DNA of 64,000 nt. Source: Trichoderma breve (Eukaryota; Ascomycota; Sordariomycetes; Hypocreales; Hypocreaceae). The stretch lies in NCBI RefSeq assembly GCF_028502605.1, contig NC_079234.1, forward strand, positions 2,356,001 to 2,420,000. The letters are read 5' to 3'. Below the pieces are notes generated by a model. The model saw only the letters and a list, made by a program, of their open reading frames with translations, was not told the DNA's origin and ran no database searches. Shown here piece after piece: positions 22,462 to 31,759 of this stretch. The translations under genes and the position numbers were made by a program. Each line of letters opens with the position of its first letter. Position 1 is the first letter of the stretch.

Positions 22462-22537
22462 TAGCGATAGTAGCAGAAAGTAATGACAGTAGCAGAAAGT
22501 AGTAATAGTAGTAGAAAGTAGTGATAGTAGTATAAAG
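22462..22537. repeat. Minisatellite, 4 × 19 bp
   Basis: Four adjacent 19-bp units at 22462–22480, 22481–22499, 22500–22518 and 22519–22537, each a variant of TAGTGATAGTAGCAGAAAG. The period is exact and the units differ by a few substitutions. Confidence 0.85.
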
Positions 22538-22763
22538 GTGGCTTCTATTTATATTCTTTTTACATCCCATTCTAATACTTGAATTCTACGCAGTCGCTAG
22601 GGTGTTGGATAACGAATTTGGGATGCTGGATAACATTTCCCTTTTTTTCTGAAGTAGCGTCATTACGCAAGTTCATGGGTCTTGGAAAACGGAAACCAGA
22701 GACTTGCTTTTTAGAGCCCTGGGGGGCAATAAACAGAAGACATTAAACTGCAGTAAAGAACTT

Positions 22764-22802
22764 GACGGGACCCCGAATTTTCCACTACCTATGGTCGTAT
22801 GT
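22764..22802 (-). pseudogene. Truncated 5S rRNA fragment A (first 39 nt)
   Basis: On the minus strand this matches the first 39 nt of 5S copy 3 with one difference (ACATACGACC to CCCGTC). It then departs into unrelated sequence starting AAG. The upstream side keeps an ATGCCCC element at the usual distance of about 29 nt. It lacks the internal promoter, so it cannot be a 5S gene. The same breakpoint occurs in fragment B at 31465. Confidence 0.88.
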
Positions 22803-23007
22803 GCCTGTTAATGTAATGGATTAGTTCATAAGGGGCATGTTGTTGAAGCTACAAGACCAAGAATGCACAAAACATATAAAAAGCTATTGTTCAGAGGTGG
22901 TCATCTATCTAACTAGATGTACTAATATGTTAGTAATGGCTTATTTATCTCGTTAAAGGTGTTTTCAATTTGAGTATTTTTTCCTATTAAACAAGTAAAG
23001 CAGGAAT

Positions 23008-24150
23008 CTATACTTTACTCAGGCCATCTATCGGCTTCTTAAAGACGCTCCGTAGCGTTGACTGACCAGTCCCCGTCCCATGAGAGGCTCCCTCTAACCA
23101 TAACTCCCGGATACTACCATGAGGATAATCCAGATAAGGGCCTAGGTCAAGCCAATATGCACTTTGATCTCTCACATGTGCCTTCCAACTAATATCCATA
23201 GGTGACCCTTCTATCCCAAAATCTTGCCAAGCCCGGATTGTTCCCTCTCGCTCATCTGTAGAAATCATAACTGCGAAATCTGTAGCACAGTGCAGACAAG
23301 AATTGAATATCTACTGGCCTGGGGATTCGCAAGCTGATGCGATACCTTGCTCAAGCAAAGTAACTTCTTTAAGCAGGACGTGCTCCTCGAGCTGCCGCAT
23401 ACCCATCTGATGGATAGACGATTCCTTCCGAAGGCGAGACCTCGCAGGCCCGCCATACATCATGTCCATGTGCGGGCAGACTGAGGGAAATAAGTCGTGT
23501 TCGTCCGGGAAAATTGGTATAGCACTCCTGGTATTATTGCTAAACTTCCACTCTTCACGTAGGATAAAGCGTTTATTAATAATCCTGGGCTCTGCTGTAT
23601 AAGACTCTGCAAGTGGCGGTATAGGTGATTTCCTCGTACACGTATAAGGTTTCATCAGTGCCTTGAGGTATCTCCGGTGTATATTGCCCAGGCGAGAGAG
23701 CTTGAGGGCAAACTGTACATGGTAATGCTGGACAGAATACGCTTCGATTTCAACTCCTCGAGACATGTCAACGGTGCAAGGGACATCCCTGGCACTAATA
23801 GCCCAGTAGGCCCGTGGCACATCTGAGGTATCAATAGGATGCAGCTTACAGCATTTCAGACAGGCCCAGCGATTTGGTAAAGTGTAGGCCAGCCCTGCCC
23901 AAAACCCAATCTGATCTTCAAAGGAGAGCCGCGAGACCTCGATAGCCCAGTTTTGACATGTAACCTGCCGAAGTGTTTTACAGGTGTGTGAAAGGAGGAA
24001 TTTATCATGTAAAGCTAGTTGATCAGTAATAAGAAAGACAAGATCTAGCGGAAGCTGGAGAATAACTGCGCTGGAGGTATTTTGGTCGTGGTCTCTGTGA
24101 TGGTGGCGGCCTTTGCCTAGCAGTCGACGTAGAAACCGTAAACAACGCAT
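23008..24150 (-). pseudogene. F-box protein gene with a premature TAG stop
   Basis: The paralog of the gene at 21299 in inverted orientation, starting at the ATG at 24150 (MRCLRFLRRLLGKG). Its F-box-like segment is LQLPLDLVFLITDQLALHDK, followed by LPNRWACLKCCKLHP and VCPHMDMM. The frame meets TAG at 23311–23313, then continues in the same frame through CLHCATDFAV, IRAWQDFGIEGSP and SIRELWLEG to a stop at 23008–23010. The downstream part aligns with the paralog's C-terminus, so the TAG interrupts a formerly longer protein of about 380 residues. An intron cannot remove the stop and keep the frame: the only nearby GT..AG pair shifts it. A shortened but stable ~279-residue product remains possible. 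Confidence 0.75.
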
Positions 24151-24719
24151 TTTGAAATACCTGAAACTTGTCTGAGAAGTGGTAATATGAGATGCGAAGG
24201 GATCGGTCCTTTTTATACTTGGATATGCTCTATGGAAGCTACGTAATTGTTCGTTAATGGCGTTTTCTACTGATGTAGTGAGTGGTTTTTCTTTCTTTCT
24301 CTTTCTTATCCTCATCCAAAAAAATCACCAGATGACTAGAAAACGCCATGGCGCGCTTATAATAAACTTTCAAACCTTGATTGTAAAGGCCAATTACCAT
24401 CAATTCCCCTTTTACTGAACCCCTGAGAGGCTCTCCGGTAGCTGCGTCGGCTTCTTAATCATAATAAGTATAAATATAAAAACAAAGACTGGGTTGGTCA
24501 CCCTTTTTATCTACGACTCAATTTGACCAAAGTTTGCAACATATAAAGTGCCAGCGTCTTTTCGAATATATGCCGGGGCACGCTTGAAGATGCATCGACT
24601 CCGCACTTATTACAACCCCGCTTTCTTCACCAAAAGCTACGCTCAGGCAGCCAGACAGATGATGAGACGTTCAAAGCCATACTTTATACATTTGTTTGCA
24701 GCCCGCTCTCGCCATAGCT
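24151..24719. other. Divergent spacer between the F-box and WD40 genes
   Basis: No gene supported. It must hold the promoters of the minus-strand F-box gene and the plus-strand WD40 gene. A 70-codon frame at 24548–24760 overlaps the WD40 start in another frame and shows nothing recognisable. Confidence 0.5.
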
Positions 24720-25925
24720 ATGACTCCTCCAACTTCTGGCCACATCGAGAGTGGGAATGACTTCCAACGAGCTCAAGACGCATATCACGCCGCATTTGGG
24801 GCTTTCCCACAAAGCAAGGATGAAATAGCAAGAGCGAAGCTTTTGTCGTTTATTATAGGGGCAAGCGAACAGGATTTGAGCACAATACAGAAACTTCTTG
24901 AGACCTGTAAGTCATCTCAGTCGCTGGACTAGAAAGCAGCCGTCAACTAAATTTCGTTCTAAGCATTTAATGCCGAGGACAGGACAGGTGGATTGGCAAG
25001 CCAGAGCAAGATCGTATCAGCGTCTAACGATCACACCTTACGGGTGTGGGACGCTACCACTGGCAAAGAAGAATATACACTCATCGGTCATTCAGAAGCC
25101 GTTACCAGCGTCGCGGTCTCACCTGATTGTAAGACGATTGCTTCCGGTTCAGCTGATCAGATCGTGAGGCTATGGGACACGACAACGGGCCGGCAAACGC
25201 GCTTGCTCACCGGCCATTCCAGTGCAATCAAAAGCGTTGCTTTCTCTTTCGACGGGACTAAGCTTGCTTCTGGGTCCGATGACGGTACGGCCTTGGTGTG
25301 GGATCTGGCAACAGGCCAGCAGGAGTGTACACTCTCGCACTCTACCGCCAGTGCTTCCTATGGCTACTACGGCTCCAAGGCTCACACCATTAAACACGCT
25401 GTCACTAGTATTGCCTTCTCTCTCGATGGCAAGAGAATCATTGCTGGGACTAGGGATAATGGGATATGGATGTCAGATATAGCGACCGGCACACAAGAAC
25501 CCCTTTCCGGCCACTCCAATGCCATCACCAGCCTCGTCTTCTCCTTGGACGGCCGCCAGATAGCATCGGGAAGTACTGACGGTACTGTAAAAGTCTGGGA
25601 TGCTACAACTAGTCAGGCCAAGTCTATTATTTCGGGCCATTCTGGCGCCATCACCAGTATTGCCTTTTCGCCAGACGGAAGCAAGATTGCGACGGGGTCC
25701 GCTGATTGTACTGTGCGTGTGTGGGATGCGGAAAGCGCCAAGGAAGAGCGTGTGCCCATATGCCAACCCAGCAATGTCAAGAGCGTAGCCTTCTCATCCG
25801 ACGGTAGGAAGATTGTGGCCGGTTTGGCTGATCACACATTGAGGCTGTACGATGTGACAACCGGCCTCGAGGAGTGTGCGTTGACAGGCCATTCTGGCGA
25901 TGTTACCGGTAGTGCCTTTTTCTAA
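24720..25925 (+). CDS. WD40 protein forming one seven-bladed propeller
   Basis: Two exons (24720–24906 and 24988–25925) close in frame to 374 residues. A helical N-terminal part of about 60 residues (DFQRAQDAYHAAFGAFPQSK) precedes seven WD units that end, in order, LRVWD, VRLWD, ALVWD, IWMSD, VKVWD, VRVWD and LRLYD. Between them are GH..AVTSVAFSPDG-type turns, and the fourth unit has a longer loop rich in Ser/Tyr/Gly. The repeats resemble the sensor repeats of NLR-type NACHT–WD40 proteins, but no NACHT domain is encoded upstream. It ends tail to tail with the large NACHT–WD40 gene, with 83 bp between stop codons. Splicing at 24906/24988 is inferred from frame continuity. The role is unknown: a scaffold, or a detached sensor. 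Confidence 0.8.
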
Positions 25926-26008
25926 CTTCAGATGTTCATACTGCCGACGGATTGGGTTGCATAGCACCACTTATACCAAGTACAAATATATCTGTTCGCT
26001 TTAACAGG

Positions 26009-29000
26009 CTAATCAAAAGATATGGATAGAGTTGAATGGCCACATGATTGAGAAATATTTTCACGAGAGGCTGAGAGGATCGAGGAACTCCATGTCAAAC
26101 TGTCATCAACCTCGCCATATAAATCTGACAGCACATCAGCCGATAAACGGATGAAAATAACCCGTCCTGATGCAGTTCTAATAGCAACGGTAGACCCTGA
26201 TATAGCAAAGCCAGAATCATGAAATTCGGCTGGTAACCTGAGGATATCATAATTATTCCACATAATCCAGCCGCGATCGTTATCAATGCCGAGGCCGACC
26301 AAACGAGGCGGAAGTGGATTCCATTCAATAGAGCCTCCAGTGCCGTCGATAGCCACGACACCAATACTAGTAAGGATTTCCAACTTGTCCTTTGCGAATG
26401 ACAGATTCCTGGAATACCAATGGAGGGCGTAATCGAGGTCGACGCATTGGACGAGGTCGCCCGTGTCGATGCGCCAGACTGCGATGGTGTTACTACTAGT
26501 ATCGGTCAATGCAGCCACCAACGTTGAGTCATGCGAGATGGTGACCGACACCAGCATATCAGTCGGGTTTCGAAGCGTTTGTATGCATTCGCCCGAAGCA
26601 ACGCTCCAGAGTTTAAGCTCCTCCCCTGCAATTGCCGCTAGGAGCGCTGAGTCACGGGAGAAAACAATTGACTGGATTGCAACGTCAATGTTGCTTTGTA
26701 GCTCTTGCACAAGGTCGCCTGTAGTAGTGCACCACAGTCGAACATTCTCAGTCTCCAAGTGTAGTGACGCGATAAGGGAGGAGTCATGCGAGAAGACAAA
26801 AGGATCCTCGCCGGGTATCTCAAATAAGAATTTGCCGTCGACAACACTCCAGAGTTGGATACTGCCGTTATCTAGAGGGCCTGCTGCTATAATAGCAGAA
26901 TCATGTGAGAACGCAACTGAGCCAGATGTCCCCTTTCTGGATCTGTTAAGGCGTGGTAGCTTCAGCATGCAGTTGCCTGTATCAGTGCACCACAGCCTGG
27001 CACTGCCATCTCTTGAAAATGATGCTATAAGTGCTGTGTCATGCGAGAATGCAATTGACACAACCTCCTCGCTATGGCCCTTGAGCTCCTGCGTACATCT
27101 GCCTGTATGAGGGCACCAGAGCGAGATGATCTTTCCCGAGACAGATGCCACGAGTGTCGAGTCGTTTGAGAAGACAAATAATGTACCTTCAGATATAATG
27201 ACGGCTGGGTCTTCCTGTTGAAAGCCATTTGTGTCAACGCGCCAAAGTCGGGTTGTTTTATCGAGCGAAGCCGACGCTATAAGCTTCGAGTCGTGCGAGA
27301 AGGCAACTGATAAGATGTCATTACCATGGCCTTTAAGCCTTTGCACACAATTGCCTGTATCAACAGACCAGATGCAAATTGTATTATCCTCCGACGCAGA
27401 TACTATAAGTTTGGAGTCATGTGAAAAGGCAACCGCCGTGTCCTTATTGTTAGGTCCCTGTAGTTCATGTACACACTTGCCTGTAGCAGTGTGCCAGATT
27501 TGCGGTGTTTCGTAATATATTGAAACTGCTATAAGGTTTGCGTCTTGAGAGAAGGCAGCGCTCCTGAGAGAATTCGCCGTCCCTATACGTAAATGATTGG
27601 CCGTATCAACGTCCCAAAGACGGGTATCAGCATCAGATAAAGCTATAGGTGCCGATTCATGCGAGAAAGAAACCGATGGGACTCCATGATCATCGCCTGT
27701 GGTAGTGCGCCATAGCTGAATGATTCCACGGCCTGAGCATGATGCCACCAACGCCGAATCAGGTGAAAAGGCGAGTGCGATTGTGAGTTCGCCTTTAGCC
27801 ATAAAATCCCGTATGCAATCGCCTGTAGAAGTACTCCAGAGCCGAATTGTTTTATCAATTGAGCCCGATGCTATGAGCGCTGAGTCATGGGAGAAGGCAA
27901 CTGATGTGATTGGTTTTTCATGGCCCATGAGCACTCGCAAACAGTTGCCTGTACTAGTGCACCAAAGTCGGATTGTTCTATCCCACGAGCCTGATACTAT
28001 GAGTTTCGACTCATGAGAGAAGGCAATTGATGTGATTCTGTCTTTATGGCCCTCAAGCTCTCGCACACAGTCGCCTGCACTAGTACGCCAGATTCGAATT
28101 GAGCCGTTCCACGAGCCCGATACTATGAGTGCCGAGTCATGGGAGAAGGCGACCAAATGATTTTCACTTTCAAGCGTGTGATGCAAATAGGCGTGCCAGT
28201 GCTTCTCCATAATTGGTTTCGTAAGGATCCATTCGGGTTCTTCAGCCACAAAGAGCCGTCTCACTCTACTATGAGAGGGACTAAAGATAAGTGCTGATGT
28301 ATAAACTTGCAATGGAGCAGACTCTATTGCTTGTCTATGCGAACGGATGAAATGATTCGCATCTTCAAGCAGCTCTGTAAGCTGTGGCATCTGTAATCTT
28401 TCCTTGGAGATATTAGAGCTTTATACGGAATATTTGGTTAAGGCCCAAACTTACCAGCTTCTGCATTGCTAATACGCCTTCTGACATACTTCGCAGCAGA
28501 CTGAGAGCTTCCAACCAGTGTAGGTATCTTCTCTCAAAGAATGTGTTGATCGTGTCTTCACTTCTAGGCATCTTTCCGCGACTTAGTTCCCGCGTATGTT
28601 CCGAGGCAATGAGGTGGTCGACCCAGTACATGCAAGAATAGCGGATTGGAGCCAAGGGATCAGGGTCAGGTGAAGAAACATGTTCGATGGGGAAGCCTGG
28701 GAACATCAGCCTGTAGATATTACGATGCAGTATCTTACTTAGCTGATTCAACGATCTGGAGAAGATAGTATGGTGCTGGTGTTCAATGCCTAAGGCTAGG
28801 ATTTGATCGGGCACCTTCTCAAGCAAAAAGTCTTTAGCCGACTGATGTATTAAGTAAATGCTTTCTTCTCGAATAGTCAAGAATGAGCCACAAAACCCAA
28901 TGATCTCTTTCAGTTCGTCGTCGTCGTCGTCATTATCAATATATGACTCCATGAGACAGCTCAGCTCTGGTAAGGTAATTGGGCGGTATACGACTGAAGT

Positions 29001-31091
29001 GATAGCCAAGATCTGCTGGCAAACTTCCGCGTCAAGTGAATCGTGAATATTCTCCATCATACGCTTATATAAAGCATCAAGTCCTGAGGGGTATGACTTC
29101 AGCTTCTGGAGCGTATGCCGTTTCCGGACTCTAGGATCTGCTAGCTCTTGGCAGACAAGAGCTACCCACAGAAACGTGCCATGAGCGTTGGACATTAGAT
29201 ACTGTTCGATTTCATCTTGTGTATTCTTATCGTAGCTCTTCTTCGTAGCTAGATGCTGCACCTTGTATCGGATAAAGGATTGGACAGCAGCAGAAACTAA
29301 ACTCTCGTTCAACTCAAGGCATATCTTTACTCCATGCATGACATCCTCAAGACTCTCCTCAATGATCGGCCAGTTACGGCTTGAAACAATCCATTTGGCG
29401 CGACTTGAACAAGAAGCTTGGTTGATGAAGTCGAGAAGATGTGACAATCCTTTAACACACTCGTCGAGTGCATCAATAATTAGAATTACATCAGTCAAGC
29501 TTGGGTCGTTTAGTATTGCTAACAGAGTCTTTGACAATGCTTCCCAGCCATTGCCGTCTTCAAAAAGCTTCTTTCCTGAATGGTCATACTTCTTTCGTAC
29601 ATGTGAGATAAGCACTGGGCGTTGCATAATGATCATGTATATGAGACCCCGCAATACCGCCGTTGCGTTATTAAGTTGTAGTTCGGTAGCCTGGCAAAAG
29701 AAGTAGGATAGGCATTGTGTAGTGGTAGATTCCTCTATCTCATCGATAATGCCGCACAGAAGCATAGTCTTTCCCTTCCCAGGGTCTCCTTTGATCCAAA
29801 GCAGACTGTGTTGGGAGTCATATCGCCATTTCTTAAAGTCGACGTGGTCGAGTATCCAACGATATGAGTCTTTAAGCAAGTGACCTTTGGTACGCTGAAT
29901 GCGCGTCTTGTCATCGCGGGGGTCTGTTTGGCGTAGATCCTGAAGGCATTTATTACTTTCTGTATTTTCCATCAATTCCTTCATCTGCTGTTCAATCTGG
30001 GCCCTGAATGTCTTGTCTGTTTTTGGATATTGTTCCACCAGAGCTTTAGCGACACATGCGGCCGTTGCAGCTGCGAAATCCTGCCAATGCTTGCTCCCGT
30101 GGCCGTCCGCGTAGTTACTGACGCCCTTGACAATGATGCATGGAAGCTCATCCCAGACTCCAGCAGCCTCCGTTTCAAACGCCAGAACACCGTAATGCTT
30201 GGCGATCTCATCACGGTGCTTGCCCGATTTGACTACTGTACCACTTGAACCGAATCGTCCAATGAAGATGGACGGTGTCTGAGATTCTTCACCAAAGTCT
30301 TGCTGTTCGGATGCTCGATTCGTATCAAGACGCCTTCGCTTGATAATATGTTGATCATCGCACCCCACTCTATCGCACATCGAGTCTCGAGATTCCTCGC
30401 ATACAGCATCTTCGCAGTCGTAGCACTTTGCGCAAGAACATTGTGGCGAAAGATAATGCTTATGGCGGTAGTTCGCCTCGAACAACCTATCGCTGCTCGC
30501 TCCGGGATATTTGTAGATATCTGCTCGCCGCCGGTTCCCTTTGGGAGGAAGATCCTGAATCTGTTTGAGGAAGACGGCAGCTCGTTTCTCAAGTCGCTCT
30601 CGTGCAAGCTCCGTCTCCAGGAAGGTGACTAGACCACGGATGTCTTTATTTGGCCGACCCAAGATATCCTCTGTGGTGTCTCTTGCCTTGAAGTCATCGT
30701 GATACTGTCTACCGTAGTCATATTGGATCACAGTTCTGCTGATGATCACATCACCAAGTAGAATTTCATCTCCCGTGCCTGAAAAAGGCACGCCCCCACA
30801 GATTCCAGTTAAGATGACGAGCCTTAACCCCGAATAGCTTGACCGGAGGCTTGCCGTCGCACTAGCCGCACTGACGTTCCCCGTATTTGGTAAAAGAACA
30901 AGAACGACGTCGAAGTTGCCGAAGCGTCCAGTGGTGTAAGTGTTTAGGTCTCCAATAGCCCCTCCATACCGATCACCGTCTTCATCCCAGAACTCGTCGA
31001 AGAGTAACGAGATGGCATTGTATTCAAGCGGCAATGCACAAACTAAGGCAACCTCGAATTCGTCGCGGCTAGAGGGCCGAGTAGCCATCAT
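26009..31091 (-). CDS. NLR: nucleoside-phosphorylase-like domain, NACHT NTPase, 14 WD40 repeats
   Basis: Two exons (31091–28455 and 28390–26009) join in frame to 1672 residues. The N-terminal ~350 residues are a PNP_UDP-type domain (EVALVCALPLEYNAI, ILTGICGGVPF, FETEAAGVWDELPCIIVKGV). NACHT follows with Walker A IKGDPGKGKTMLL near residue 433 and Walker B VILIIDALDEC near 532, then the helical arm with FLWVALVCQEL and IYLIHQSAKDFLL. The second exon encodes a linker (LQVYTSALIFSPSHSRVRRLF) and 14 WD units, enough for two seven-bladed propellers; recurrent words are AFSHDSALIASGS and IRLWCTSTG. This tripartite plan is a classic fungal NLR: effector domain, switch, sensor repeats. The WD units are clearly diverged, unlike the near-identical repeats of Podospora HNWD genes. 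Confidence 0.92.
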
Positions 31092-31759
31092 GAGAGCGTA
31101 TGGCTGGAAAGCCAGTGTGGTCAGAAAGTAATTGTATAACTCCCCTTTTATGCTGTGTTGTCGGCAGGAAGAGTTTGATCCTGTTATTGAGAATGATATA
31201 AATTATTAGGTTGAATGAGGGGTTATCAATTTCCCGGATCTTACTAAAGCTGCCTACCTAGGTAGGTAGGGATATATTTAAGGCACCTGGGCAGGGAAAG
31301 TACAAGGCAGAATGCGGAATATTCCGCGAATATCTCATCACATTATCCCATAGGTAGGTACGTATCCGAAATGTTGGTTCAGCTGCTTCCGAAACGGGAA
31401 TCATCCAACTCCAAATTTGGACTCTTGGGATACATAAACAGGAAGATATTCAAGGAGAGTGCTTGACGGGGCCCTAAATCTTCCACTACCTATGGCATTA
31501 TGTGCTTGAAGTTATAATAATATCACTTATATAATTTTGTCTCGTATATCTACAAATATACAAAACACATTACCTTGTCCTTTCCTCTCTTTTCTTTTTA
31601 CAACTAAAAGCTGTTTTGTCACGGTAATCTCATGTTACCAATGCATCAATAGTAGCCACATCGCTTCCTGGCTTAATATAGGGCAGGATATCAACCGTGA
31701 TGATATGTATATCCTCTTCATCAGGAGATATACTATTCACTCTCTACATGGCCAGCATA
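31092..31759. other. Intergenic between the NACHT–WD40 and HET genes
   Basis: The promoter region of the minus-strand NACHT–WD40 gene. It holds a CCTACCTAGGTAGGTAGG repeat at 31253–31270 and the truncated 5S fragment B at 31465–31503. No gene. Confidence 0.55.
31465..31503 (-). pseudogene. Truncated 5S rRNA fragment B (first 39 nt)
   Basis: The minus strand matches the first 39 nt of 5S (ACATA, CCATAGGTAGTGGAAGATT, CCCCGTC) with several substitutions. It stops at the same position as fragment A and continues with the same CAAG. A shared ATAAACAG(G)AAGAYATT block lies 20–30 nt further on in both. It is more diverged than fragment A and is not a functional gene. Confidence 0.8.

Larger units (their letters stand above)
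22323..23007. other. Spacer between the two F-box genes
   Basis: No gene. It contains a four-copy 19-bp minisatellite (22462–22537) and a truncated 5S fragment (22764–22802), described separately. The two F-box genes face each other tail to tail across it. Confidence 0.6.
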
